Source of the DNA: Nelumbo lutea
Taxonomy: Eukaryota > Streptophyta > Magnoliopsida > Proteales > Nelumbonaceae
Length of the DNA stretch: 64,000 bases
NCBI GenBank assembly: GCA_022828595.1
Contig: JAKGHH010000004.1
Coordinates: 78,954,270 to 79,018,269 of the forward strand
Direction of reading: 5' to 3'
Positions 38,783 through 50,958 of this stretch are shown in pieces (the first letter of the stretch is position 1; the number at the start of each line of letters is the position of its first letter). The notes under the pieces are model-generated. The model made no database searches, was not told the DNA's origin, and saw only the letters and a program-made list of their open reading frames with translations. A program made the translations under genes and the position numbers.

Positions 38783-38939
38783 GCCCAACGAGCGTTATTT
38801 CTTCTGGAGACTCCTCTCCCGTACTGATGTAATCATTTAATCATTTAAGACGAAATGTCCACCTCTATAGAGAGTTGATTATATAAAATCGGAGTCATCT
38901 TTTCAGCAAAATCCTATTGTTTCGAAGAAATTAGGGTTT
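38782..38939 (+). promoter_or_regulatory. RPS21e-B2 promoter elements
   Basis: AGCCCA (38782-38787, site II in reverse), TATAAAA (38882-38888) and TTAGGGTTT (38931-38939, a perfect telo-box in reverse). Homology with B1 and B3 begins only at about 38897, so everything upstream, including the TATA box and site II motif, is unique to this copy. Confidence 0.6.
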
Positions 38940-39447
38940 CGCTGTTGGAATCTGGTTCCGTCTTCTCAACATTCGCAGGACTCTTTCATTGCCTCTGGTA
39001 CGCTCTCTAACTTGGATGAATCGATATTCCCTATCATCTTGCTTCGAAATCTCTGCTTTTCTTACGCTTTATTGCGTTTTTCTTTAATGTTCTGTTGCGA
39101 TTGATGAGATTGAAATCGGATATCTGTATTGCGGGTTTTATGGGAATTTCATTTTTAACTATTGTTTTCTTTTTATCGATTAATTAATTGGTCATTGATC
39201 TTTTCACTTACCTCTGGATGGTGTTTGTTTCGAATCAACTGTCCGTTTTATTAGGGTTTGTTAAACTACCGAATACGGTTTCTTTGAGATCTCAATTGTA
39301 AACTTAAACTGAACGTGTCCCCAAATTGTACCTTCTCAATTGTATTTTCCTTTATAATACAAAAATTGTATCCATAATTACTCAACGCATTTGCTTTATT
39401 CAGTTCTATCAGTCTGGTTTCTCCGAGCCGTTGAAACAACCACCAAA

Positions 39448-42236
39448 ATGCAGAACGAAGAGGGTCAAAACATGGATCTGTACATCCCCAGGAAATGGTA
39501 TATACAACCGTGTCTCATATTTTCTATCACCCTTAAGAGCTTGCTTATTCTTGCTGTTTTCGTCTATGTTAATTAGATATTGAAGTTTTTATTTATTTAC
39601 TACCTATGGTTTATGATTTGCAGCTCTGCCACAAATAGGCTTATTACTTCGAAGGACCATGCATCTGTCCAGATAAATATTGGGCATGTGGATGAGAATG
39701 GCATATATACTGGCCACTTTACCACCTTTGCTCTGTGTGGTTTTGTCCGAGCTCAGGTTCATCTTCTGTTCACTTTATTCGTTATAAGAACCCCTCTTCT
39801 AAATTTAAATGTTTACAGTTATGCCGACCTTGGGGATAGTGCTCGTCCATGTTGTAATTGTACAATAATTCGTTATAATTTATTATTGAAGAACTTGGAT
39901 TACTACAACATAGGCACAGAAAATTTGAAAATAATAATTGTACAATAAGGCAGAGCACTTGTATCGGTGGGTCTCAAAATACCATGTGCTTTGTGGTGTG
40001 ACTGAATTGGTTTGAAAATAAAAACTAAAGAAACAGAAAGCATCTCAGGGTAAAGACCGAGATGCCCCATCCAGTGTCTTGGTCTGTGTGGATATTTAGA
40101 ATCTTGGGTTGAACTTTATTGTTCTCTGTATTTAAAAAGTTGAACTTGGACCTTTGTTGTCTCAGAATGGTATCTGGTCCTGGGCTCTGCCCTGGCTAGC
40201 CATTTTTGACATATCTCACCATCATCAATATTGCCCCAGCTTGTTGGGGTTTTGTCTATCTGCATCTTATTTCATCATTTTATGGGTAGTTACCCTGCTA
40301 AAGAATGGGCTGCCAAATATAGTTGTCATGATCTCAAGCTTTAAGTTCTGGCCCTTGAGTTTTGCTTTCCTCAATTTTGCATCCAAACATTTCCCAATAT
40401 TGTTGGCTATTGCCATTGGTTTTCTAATGACACTACTATACCATCTCCATTGATCCAATGTAATGTATGTTATTGTTATGTAATAGCATGTAATAGCTAG
40501 AGGTAGACATTGTTTAGTCTGCATGAAGTGACTTTGGTGAAGAGCAATTTAGGTGTCTGTCATTTGATGATGCTATGTGCTTCTGATTTCCGCAGTTTGA
40601 TGAGCCTATGTGCATTTGAGATTAAGTAACATAATAAACATACTAAGTACTAACAGGTCTCTAGGTACACTTTAATCACACTATTTGGTCTGTAGGCTGT
40701 AGAATGTTCAAAATGCCATTTGAAATCTTAAATAGATGGTTTGGTTAAGGTTGTAAATGCAACCTTTTGTGTTGAAATTTTCCATGTATTATTTCTTGCT
40801 ATAAGCATGATTTTTGTTGTACTGTTGAGTATAACCACCTTTTATTAAAACAAATAAATTTGCCATGTATTATTTCTAGTGATTTAAAGAGGCACTCCTA
40901 GGCGCACAGGCAAGGCGCATACCCTAAAATGCGCCTCGCCCTGGTCCTAGGTGCACCCCTTGCAAAAGCTGCATGCCTGGTGTGCCTTGCGCCTCAGCCT
41001 CAAAAGATGCAGCCCTTATTTGCTGATGTTGTTTGTCATTCATTGCAATATGATATCTTCTTAAAAGGCAACGGAAGCTATAAAATCATTATTTTTTATA
41101 TGAGAAATAAGAATTTCAGACCCTAACATAGACTTGTTCGGGCTTGCCTCGAGAGGCGTGGCACAAAGGCGACTCATAGAATCAAGAATGAAATATGTTT
41201 TACATCACATTAGCCACTTGAAGCAATGCAATTAAGAATAAAAAGAGATTGTGGGTTTTACATGCTTGAAAATGCTTTGTATGTTTGCTTTTATTTTTAA
41301 AATTTCATTTGAATACGCTTTACATTTTATGTTTATCTATTTAAAATTTAGATAATAGGTTTTTTAAAAACATTTATTTTAAAATTTAAGTTTATATATT
41401 TTTTTAACATTTTGTTTAATGTTTTTTTGCATTTTTAAAAAATTTTTGGCATTTGTTTGAATTTTCTGACTTTTTTTTTATATTTAGTTTTTTTTTTTGT
41501 AATTTTGCACCTTGCTTAAAAAGGTGTGCACCTTGCCTTGTGCTTTGCGCCTCAGGCACAAATTGGCCCTTGCACTCTTTTTACGCTTTGCACTTTTAAA
41601 ACACTGTTTATTTCTTGGAAGAATGGTTTACTAAAGCAAATAAATTTCAGCCCCCTGTTGGCTAGTTCTCAATCATTGATTGTGTTCACTTCTACTCTTG
41701 AAAATGTTCTTTAGCACCATTGTTTTCCTCAACTTTTGTAGATCATTCCATTTGGGTATCTTCCGAGGATGTTTCCATAGTACACAGGTAACCATAGACA
41801 CATTTTACACTTCTCATGGGAAGGTTATCGGCATTGTTTCATGCATTGTATAATGCACACTTGAAAGGTTTATGGAGGATGAAATTAGGTGAGAGTCGTA
41901 ACATCATATATTTTCCTCTCCAAAATAATCAAGCAAAGATATTGCTTGGATGTCAACGGCGTTGTTATGTTTGGATAGTGCCATTTATTCTTGAGTGATC
42001 TGTTGTTGAAAAGGGTCACAAACGCATGTATGAACTAATGTATTTATAGTTTGCTCGAATCCTTGTGTGGTACTTCCATCTTTTTTGTGCTGTTTCTTGA
42101 CTGAGGTTTTCTTGTTGCTATACACTGCAACCCTATCTAAGCTGATGAAAGAAAACCAATGGTTTTGCAGGGAGATGCTGACAGTGCACTGGATCGTCTC
42201 TGGCAAAAGAAGAAAGTCGAAGTTCGACAGCAGTAA
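39448..42236 (+). CDS. 40S ribosomal protein S21e, copy B2
   Basis: Exons 39448-39497, 39624-39756 and 42171-42236 give an 82-residue RPS21e with stop TAA. The ATG is the first in the MQNEEGQ context. Introns of 126 and 2414 nt have GT and AG borders. The 5' leader probably has its own intron: CCTCTG|GTACGCTC near 39000 and an acceptor at TATCAG (about 39413), just before the ATG-bearing exon. The plant RPS21e fold is a small domain on the 40S body. This copy has its own upstream region with a TATA box, site II motif and telo-box, and the 3' flank is shared with the others. Because the protein is identical to B1, purifying selection or recent duplication are both possible. Confidence 0.93.
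40877..41606. mobile_element. hAT-type MITE in RPS21e intron 2, copy B2
   Basis: Reverse-orientation counterpart of 29385-30103, flanked by ATTATTTC and TTTATTTC. It sits at the same intron position as in B1 and B3. Confidence 0.8.
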
Positions 42237-43346
42237 GCAGAGATGATTGGCTGATTGCTGCTGGTGTTTTGCTCCTGTTTGGAGACTTTGATAATAGAGC
42301 CATTGAACATTTTACCAAAGGATTGAGTATGAGTTCTAGTTCAGTTGTTGAGCTTTTTTTTTTTTTTTATTTTATTTGCAGTTAATCAGTGACGTGGATT
42401 GGATGTTACTTGTTGACAAATCTGTTTGTGGAATGATGAAGAATGGTGTAGTGGTTATAGAAGACATCTATTCTTGAGTAATTTTGATAATGACCTTCGC
42501 ATTTTTTTGTGGTTCATGATACTCTCTGCTTTCTATCCTTCCTCGGGCTCCATACAATGGTAATGTGACGATCCCACGTGACATTTTGCTGGTTAAGGTC
42601 ATTTAACATGTCCTAGATTGATAGAATTCCATCCCTATCGTTGGTGAGTCCGGATCTTCTGACCAGAGACCACAATACATTCCATTAATTATATAATTTC
42701 AATAGCATAGAATTTGTTTTTTGTTTTAAAAGACCATTGTATAGGTTGTTTCACTGATATCTATTGCTTTTTTTTTAATAAAATGTAATTTATTTTTTCT
42801 TTTCCAAACAGAAAACACGATTCAAGGATGTGTTTTTGCATTGTTGCTGATGTCACAATTTTAAAAACAAATGAAAACAAAAAACATTGGAAAAATCTAT
42901 GATAACGGAAATACATGATATTAAAAGAGCTTTGACCAATCAAAATATGTCGTGAATTTTATTGTGATGCCAGTTGATTGGCTGTGAGTTTTTCAGATAT
43001 GGTGCCTTTCCGGTATCATAGTATACCCAAAAACATTTATGCTCTCAAACACCGGATAAATTTTGTTTTCATGCTGTTTTAGAAAGGAAAAGATGCAAAT
43101 GGGTATTTTTCTACTATACGGATTTGTTCTTAAAACAATGACAGTTAAAATGTGTTATTGGTTTTATGTTTTTCTCAAAAAATGAAACAAAATTGTATTC
43201 TCAAATTTCTGATTAAAGAACATGTTTTCAATTTGGGGGCTTCATATCATGTTTTATAGATCATATAGCAAAAAGCAAAATCCAACTTATTTTTGCTTCT
43301 CAAAACAAAAGTACAGTTCAATAATGCTTTTCAGTTTTGTTGCTTA

Positions 43347-43455
43347 GGCTCCATTTGGAAAGAGTAAAAATACAAATATGTAGAGCACAAAACCTTTTAT
43401 TTTGTTTGTATTTGTACTGTGCATATTTGTATTTGTACTCCCTCCAAACTGAGCC
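43347..43455. mobile_element. Small Tourist-like MITE (GGCTC family), copy 4
   Basis: Same insertion as at 17963-18071, flanked by TTA (43344-43346, 43456-43458). Confidence 0.8.
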
Positions 43456-43955
43456 TTATGTGTCAATTTTAAAAACATTAAACAAAAACATTCAAAATTA
43501 TAGGTAAACCTATTCATGGGCCGGATTTGGACTTGGCTTTCAACAAAAATTGAATGGACCCAGCCTGTAGGTGTGCTCATGGTTCGGTTAACCGAACCGA
43601 ACCGAACCGTGGGGTAATTTTTTGAATCGAACCAATCTGTTCGATTTTTAAACTAACTGAAACGAAACCGAACCGATAACCGATTAACCACGGTTCGGTT
43701 TTTTGATTTTTTTATGCACTCAAAATAAAAAAAAAAGGGAAAAAACCTTCCCTCTTGCCGAGTTTGTTCAAGGGAAGCCTGTAAGCCTTGAGGTTGCAAA
43801 GAACACAGACTCTCCAGTTCTGCACATGGATAATATTGGTGTTTACTCATAGATGATTAAAATGAAAAAGTATTAAAAGGATTGAAACAATATAGAAACA
43901 AAAGGTAGAATTTTGGCTAATGCTAGTATCAAGGTGAAAAGGAGAACAAAAGAAC

Positions 43956-44187
43956 CTGCATTTTTCAAGAGGAATGCATTTGACAAGGCCACTAACAATA
44001 GTTCTTGGTGATCCTTCACCCACATCAATCTCTTTCACATCAAGGGAATCAACATTTGGATGTTTCTGAACATTTTTTATGAGGCCAACACGGATATCAA
44101 GCCTATTGATGGAAGTTTCTACTTCAGTAGTTGCCTTTGGTTTGGCTACAACTGTAGATTTGGTTGTTTTTTTTTTGTCATCACCAT
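43956..44187 (-). pseudogene. tRNA-binding OB-fold exon, copy 3 (frameshifted)
   Basis: Same exon as at 18544-18776 but 232 nt. One base is missing near the donor, so the end reads PLEKCR instead of PLEEMQ and the frame into any next exon is lost. The core RLDIRVG and [17 protein letters not shown] remain readable. Confidence 0.82.
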
Positions 44188-44859
44188 CTGTTAGAAAAAC
44201 GTTGAAACTTCATCCAGGTACCCAAAATAAAAGCTGAAAACTAACTGTCAAAGCTTTTTTCCTGGAGGAAGTTTCTGTATTTATGTATGTGGCTGCTCAT
44301 TACATGTACCTTAAACATCTACCGCATATACTGATTAATAACGGTTGTCATGAAACAAACTATTAGAGCAAAAATTTTGGCCTTATTGGCTTATTGCAGG
44401 GATATTTGGAGTAGTGTAGTCATTGGACTCTATGGGCCCGAAATAGGAGATTTACAGTGAATAGTTCAAGGTGAAATCAACTACTCCTGTGGTTTTAGCC
44501 CAAGGCTATGCTAATGGGCATAGTGGATTTTTCTTGCAATGGTTCTTTCATTTGGATCAGGTCTGTTATTAAAATTTGGTATGGACATAACAGATTTATA
44601 ATATCCAATCCATGGTTTCTTATGTATTTTTAAAGGATTTAATTTTTCAAGATAGTAGTTTTTTTTTTCTACAATGATTGGGGTTTAGGTCTATAGAAGG
44701 GGCCATGTTTGTGTTTTAACATTATTTCATTTTTCTTGATCAAGAAAGTTTTTTATATTGATTTAAAAAAAAAAAAAACGTTGTCTTTGTTGTCCTACTT
44801 AATATATAGCATGGATCTTTTTTTATCAATAACAAAAATTTTATGAAGAAAGAACAATA

Positions 44860-45205
44860 ATAACAACATCAAAGACAAGAGGTAAACTCTCTTCGCCCTC
44901 CCCAAAGACAAGAGCACAAAAGATTACAAACAAGCCCACATAAATTGAACCCTTCCACCCCCCTATTTGGTTAACCCATAAATCTCACTTCCATGCCTCT
45001 GGAAAACCATTTTAATTTTTTCCTTTCATTTGCAAATTCCTAGTCCATTATCTTATTTTTTTAACCAGCCAATATCTAACTAGGAATTGCCTTCAATGAT
45101 CAGGCTGTGACAATTTAATTCTTTTGCTTTTTTTAACCTTTCCAAAGTAGCCAAAATTTCATCTTTGAGAGAATTTCCTACATCAATTGACTCAAAGGAT
45201 AGAGG
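44860..45205 (-). pseudogene. LINE-like RNase H remnant, unit A copy 3
   Basis: Third copy of the decayed IEGNS-containing tail; stops are present and no other LINE domain is nearby. Confidence 0.4.
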
Positions 45206-46989
45206 CAAAACCTATCATTCCTGATTCCTGGATACACCTCCCATGCTTAGAAGGCCTGGGGTTGCCTTCACTGCTTCATCAAAGTTTTATTTTGTGAACC
45301 CTTCAGCTGGTGGAGACCACATTGGATTAGTGACAGATTATTGTAGGCCATTACTATTCATGTATGTCAATATAATATATAGCTCTCACTATTCTGCCCA
45401 TGCATTGCCTTCTTTTACATAAAGAGCTAGTTCAAATCATGAAATTTGAACTGGTTCAAATCCCCTTTACTCACTCATCTTAGATCCTTTACTTTTGTAA
45501 TATGTTTGTGAATAACTATGCTCTTTTCTAATTTTAGGCATGAAACCCAATGTATCACTAAATCTTCTAATGATGTAATCATTATGCAGAAAATAATTTT
45601 CAAACATTGCAAATACAAGATATTTCAACATGGGTATCCGTATCTGGTCACATTGTAAGATTATCAGATCCTAATGGAAAGCCTGCAATGTTAATTAACA
45701 CTTAGAGTTTACCTAGAACATGATAAGATCATCTGGAAAAGAACTTAACCAGAAATATCTATTAATCTTAGATTTTTAGGTGTAGAACCTAACCAGAAAG
45801 CACGTATAAGAAATGGTTAAGTGAGATGGTGTTTTCAAATCAATTTCTTGAAAAAAAAAGAAAGAACACAAGAAAAAACCAACAGGTCATCAAATCAAAT
45901 TCCCCTATTCTTTTCAAAGCTACCAAATAGTCATGATCATCAACATTAAGCCTAAGTAGTTAAGTAAATGGCCTTACATTCAGATTGAGATGTAATGGCA
46001 TAACTGAGAATTGAGAAGCTGACTGGTGTAATTTTTAATGGCCCTAGTTACACACCTTCTACTCCCTTCTCTCCTTTTTCATACTTGCAGTCTCCTCTCC
46101 TGAACATTGTCACCAACATTATCAAATTGAGATGATCATTCCGCATCAAAACTAGCAAGTCATGGCAGAGTATATAACAGAGTTAATAACAAAACAATCA
46201 AATAGTAATATTAAAAATAAAGAAACAAATCATAGATGAAATAAACCAAGGTTGCTACAAGTTATACCTAAATTTGACATGGTCTAACCATGAGCACAAA
46301 GACTTCTACAAGTGATACTAATTTCTTCACCTGTCATGTTCTCACTAATTAAAAGCGAAAAGCAACTAAATCATTCTATAGAGTAGCATAGTAATACCTT
46401 TAAAGCCTACTATTAGCCTATTTTAAGCCCTTCCCTCTCCATCTCTCATCAAAATTTCTTAGCTAATGGTTCTAATTTTGGAGGGGAAAAACTTAATAGA
46501 ACTAGAACCAAGCACAAGTATAGCTGTCAAAGAATTAAAATAAATAAACAAACTTGTATGGCTGATTGGTTGTCAAAGAATTAACCAAGACAACAAGTCT
46601 ATAACCATAAAAACCATAACTACATGTCCATAGCCATAAAAATCCATAAGCATAATCCATAAAAACCGTAATTTGCATAATAAGAACCACAACTACAGGT
46701 CCATAACCATAAAATAATTAAAAAAACCACAAGGTTCACAACCACAAGCCTACAAGGACCACAACTATAAAAAAACAAATTCATAGTTTCACTCTTCACA
46801 CTTCACAACCACAAACACAAGTTCTACAACCACTCAACCACTTAATCATCAATGTTGACAAGAAGATGCTCTTCGATTAAGGATACCATTTCTACAATAA
46901 AAAGACAAATGCAAATTAGAATTACTATAACAAAATAAACATGAACAATAAAAACAAAAATGAAAAACACAAACTTTACCTGATTCCAT

Positions 46990-49062
46990 ATTTTCGAGCT
47001 CATTTAAGCTCTCCTCTATATAAAGATAACCATGTGACATTCATAACCAATTTTATCCACAAATGATAGATCTACCATTCTCGGAGTTAGAGAACTACGA
47101 AATGAATCAAGCACACGACCTTCGGTGCTAAAAGCCGATTCAAATGCAATTGTAGACACATGCGTAGCTAATAAATCTTGAACCATCAAAGAAAGCACCC
47201 GATATTTAGAGGAACTAGTTTTCTACTAAGGCAATATGTCAAATGATTTACTTTTAGGATCTTCACATTCCTCTCTTAAAAATTTATCCAATTCTGTTTT
47301 GTTTTCTACACTTCCTTGACGCGTTTTTTGCTTGCTAAATAATGAATTCATGAAATCAGCAATATCCTCTACATTCTTAACTCCCATATCATTTGGATCC
47401 TGAAATTGATTACTTGAGTGAATATTAGGAAATGACTAGGCTGAACTATAAATCTCATTCATAAAAATCAAAACTTGTTTCACCTTTTCATTTAGCACTT
47501 TAGTAATATTAACATTATATAACTCACTAATAATCCAATACTTGTCACACTTCCTTTTTATCTTGTAAGCCATAAAACTAATAGAGGAATCATCACTCTT
47601 ACACCTCCGAGAAAAGGATAATTCCAATACCATAAATTTCTTTCATGTATTCATTTCTAGTTATATAAAGTGAGCTAGACAATATCAATGTAGTTTCATA
47701 GAAAATTTTAAGAAAAGGTAGCAAACCACAAGCATATTCCCAATCTCCATCAATAGGCAGACCTTGTTTTTAAGATGAATAAGATCATTTACATACCTAC
47801 TGTCAACACTCTCCAACAAATCAAATGCCTTTTGAATTTTCAAAGCAGATTTCAACATTAAATAAGTAGAGTTCGACCTAGTTTCAATATCTAGGCAAAC
47901 AAGACCCGTACTCACTATCTTTTTTTTTTTTTCTCCACACAATCCTTAAATCTTTTCAATCTTGTTGGTGAAGATCCTACATATTTCACTACAAAACGAA
48001 TATTGAAAGTAGAATCATCTACCTTTGACAACCCTTCTTTGACAATTAAGCTCAAAATATGTGCTCCACATCTCATGTGCAAGAACTCTCTTTTTAAGAC
48101 ACTTTCATTCAAATTATTTTATATTTTTTCCAAATATTGAATCCCTACATCATTTGAACTTGCATTGTCCACCACCACAGTGAACACTCTTTCACTGCAA
48201 AACGAATCTTGAAAATAGAACCATCTACCTTTGACAACCCTTCTTTGACAATTGAGCTCAAAATATGTGCACCACATCTCATGTGCAAGAACTTACTTTT
48301 TAAGACACTTCCCTTCTAATTATTATGTCTTTTCATCAAATATTGAATCCTTACATCATTTAAACTTGCATTGTCCACCGTTACAGTTAACACTCTTTCA
48401 ATGACCCAATTAAGTAAACACCTCTCAATGGCCTTGCCAATTATCTCTCCTGGATGACTAGAAATTAGACAAAAATTTAATTTTTTTTTGTGCAATTTCC
48501 ACTCATCATCAATGAAATGAACAGTGAGACACATGTAACTAAGGTTTTGAGATGATGTACATGTGTCTGTAGTGAGACAAACCCTTGATGATAGTTTTTA
48601 AAAAAATTGTTATAATATTTTATTCTCCTCCACATGAAGACTATAACAATCTCTAATTATTATGTGACGTAAAAGAACTACAAATCTTGGTTGCATTTTA
48701 CCACAAAAGCCACAAAACCCCTCTCGTTCCGCATGTTTAAAAGGTAATTCATATATAATAATCATCATATCAAGTTCTTTTTTTACATTCGTCTTGATTA
48801 AACTTGTAAAGCATAAGTGATGGTGTGGTGATCCCCTCTTTAGAACTTTGAAGTAAAGTTTCCAAAGTCTTTTGCCACTTGTCTATATTATTAAGGGGAT
48901 ACTGTTTACATCTAGACAAGTGATATTACTTAAGGAACTAGTATCACTTGCAAATGGACAAACTAGGCCTTACTACAATAATTACACTCTACCCTTTGTT
49001 CACTTTTGTCCTTACAGTCAAGTTTAGTAAAATGAACCCACTCCCAAGGAGTTTATTCAAAT
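46990..49062 (-). pseudogene. hAT transposase, Ac/RICESLEEPER-like, decayed
   Basis: On the minus strand, in order: a BED-type zinc finger (ECNYC, ~48950-49000), YKF-type link, GLSLTTDTCTSS, CLTVHFIDDEWKLHKKKLNF, VDNASLNDVRIQYL, LHMRCGAHILSLIVKEG, then FMAYKIKRKCDKYW. The C-terminal dimerisation block follows with STIAFESAFSTEGRVLDSF and SSLTPRMV (near 47070-47170). This is nearly the full domain order of a plant hAT transposase (~650-700 residues), but with several stops, frameshifts and an internal 206-bp duplication. It abuts unit A3 on one side. Its 5' 380 bp is shared with 33317-33698. Terminal repeats were not identified. Confidence 0.85.
47986..48397. repeat. 206-bp tandem duplication inside the hAT transposase
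   Basis: 47986-48191 and 48192-48397 are diverged direct copies. Each contains AAACGAAT-TTGAAA-TAGA, CACATCTCATGTGCAAGAAC and CTTGCATTGTCCACC. The duplicated region encodes the VDNAS...MRCGAHIL section, which breaks the domain. Visible differences show it is not recent. Confidence 0.88.
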
Positions 49063-49292
49063 ATATTAATGGATTCATTGGTTTTGCAAGTCTAGAATAG
49101 AAAAGCTAGTAGAGCGGTTTATAAGCAGGTTTTCATTAACTTTGTAGTTTGTACCAAATAATGGGCCTACGCAATATGTTGGAGATTTTCTACTTGTCAT
49201 AAGCTTTGTTGTTTGTGCATTTGCAGTTTTTGTTTTGAAGTCATTCGCAATTCTTCAAGTTAGAATTGATGGACATGGGTCTTTATACACAC

Positions 49293-49663
49293 CTTAGTAC
49301 ATTAGCTGTGTGCCTTGATGGAAATTCACCTCCAAACACAGAAAGCCTCTGGCCTGTGGTAACATCCCACAAAACTCACGTTTGATCACCAGAATTGGTT
49401 ATTAGGTGAGTATCTTCATCTGGAACATACTAACATGAAGATACATAACCCTTATGCATGCCGCTTAACATCCTTGATATTGGTAAATTCCCATCCTTAT
49501 CAACTGAAGAATTCAAATTGATCAACACTACCACATGCACCAGATTGATCATTTGGAGAACGGGTTTTCTACCTTCTTAGAGCTAGCATTCCACACAATT
49601 AACCTCCGAATCTTGTCATGCAATGACAGTAGAATTCTTTTCAGGAGTCCAACCCAATGAATA
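49293..49663 (-). pseudogene. Heterotrimeric G-protein beta-subunit fragment, B3 side
   Basis: Better preserved than the B1 copy: NSSVDKDGNLPISRMLSG, VPDEDTHLITNSGDQT, stop, VLWDVTTGQRLSVFGGEF and HTANVLR before GTGTGT. These are mid-protein WD40 blades of an AGB1-like G-beta. Stops and a frameshift upstream make it non-functional. Confidence 0.83.
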
Positions 49664-50247
49664 AACTTGGCAGATTTACCTAGAAATTAGTCTTACTATC
49701 AAATGGAGTCTGTCATGGCATGAAGGAACACGGGAAAGGGGAGGAAAGATGAATAGTTCAAAGTATATAAAAAGTTAAGTGATTTCATAAATTAAAGAAA
49801 ATGGTTGTTTGGGTATTTAAAAAATTTAAAATAGTGGGACATTAATCTTTTAAAAAGTTAATTCACGGAATGCGAAAAGAAGAGGGTCTTTGTCAAACGA
49901 AGAAAGTTCAGGGGTATCTTTATTGCAAAGAAAAGTACGGGTGGTCTTTATCACTAACCCCATAGTACAAGGGGGGTTTTGTAATTTATCGTATAATATA
50001 TAACATATATATATATTATTAGTATATACCAATTGGTTTGATTAACTGCAGATTTTTTAATAAATTAATCCAAACCAAACCGAAATTAATGGTTTTTAAT
50101 AATATCAAACCAAAACCAAACCGACCAATTCGATTAACCATTTTTCGGTTCGGATTTGGTCTGCTTTTCGGTCAATTCGGTTTTTAGGTTCCTTTTGCTC
50201 ACTTGTACCAGCCTGAAGACCGAGATGGAAATAGTGTCAAATGGTCA

Positions 50248-50462
50248 TGGGCCGAAATTGAATCCCGGTCTGTGAACATGTGTCTAATTGTGGGCCTCCA
50301 GGCCTGTACTATGTCAAGGCCTAGGACGAGCTTTTGGAGCAAGAACAGGGCCCGTTGTCAACCAGGTCAAGGGCCAGATTGTCAATAAAGCAAGATGGAG
50401 GCGTATTTATGGCATTGAAATCTTTTCAGCAAAATCCTATTCTTTCGAAGAAATTAGGGTTT
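50248..50462 (+). promoter_or_regulatory. RPS21e-B3 promoter elements
   Basis: TGGGCC at 50248-50253 and 50291-50296 (site II pair) and TTAGGGTTT at 50454-50462 (perfect telo-box in reverse). No canonical TATA box is visible, which is common for plant ribosomal-protein genes. Confidence 0.62.
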
Positions 50463-50958
50463 TGCTGTTGGAATCTCGGTCCGTCTTCTCAACATTCGCA
50501 GGACTCTTTCATTGCCTCTGGTACGCTCTCTAACTTGGATGAATCGATCTTCCCTATCATCTTGCTTGGAAATCTCTGCTTTTCTTAGGCTTTATTGCGT
50601 TTTTCTTTAATGTTCTGTTGCGATTGATGAGATTGAAATTGGATATCTGTATTGCGGGTTTTATGGGAACCATTGTTTTCTTTTTATCGATTAATTAATT
50701 GGTCATTGATCTTTTCTCTTACCTCTGGATGGTGTTTGTTTCGAATCAACTGTCCGTTTTATTAGGGTTTGTTAAACTACCGAATACGGTTTCTTTGAGA
50801 TCTCAATTGTAAACTTAAACTGAACGTGTCCCCAAATTGTACCTTCTCAATTGTATTCTCCTTTATAATACAAAAATTGTATCCATGATTACTCAACGCA
50901 TTTGCTTTATTCAGTTCTGCCAGTCTGGTTTCTCCGAGCCGTTGAAACAACCACCAAA

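Larger units (their letters stand above)
38897..42681 (+). repeat. Unit B copy 2, fused to unit A copy 3
   Basis: Matches B3 from the 5' leader of RPS21e to the 3' flank. It begins at ATCTTTTCAGCAAAATCCTA and stops at ACATT (42677-42681), where unit A sequence takes over. It is shorter than B1 and B3 at both ends. Confidence 0.85.
42677..46822 (+). repeat. Unit A copy 3
   Basis: 42677-45249 matches the left arm from 17295 to 19837. 45250-46822 matches the spacer in reverse (21421 down to about 19846). So this copy equals the reverse complement of right arm plus spacer, which supports that order as ancestral and the left arm as a later inverted duplication. It lacks the Mutator MITE and the Pack-MULE/GGPPS part. 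Confidence 0.88.

Noticed and set aside
39580..39948. 122-codon open frames in the RPS21e loci (also at 30951-31319 and 51091-51459)
   Set aside because: They are read-through of intron 1, exon 2 and the start of intron 2. The spliced RPS21e gene explains the conserved part.
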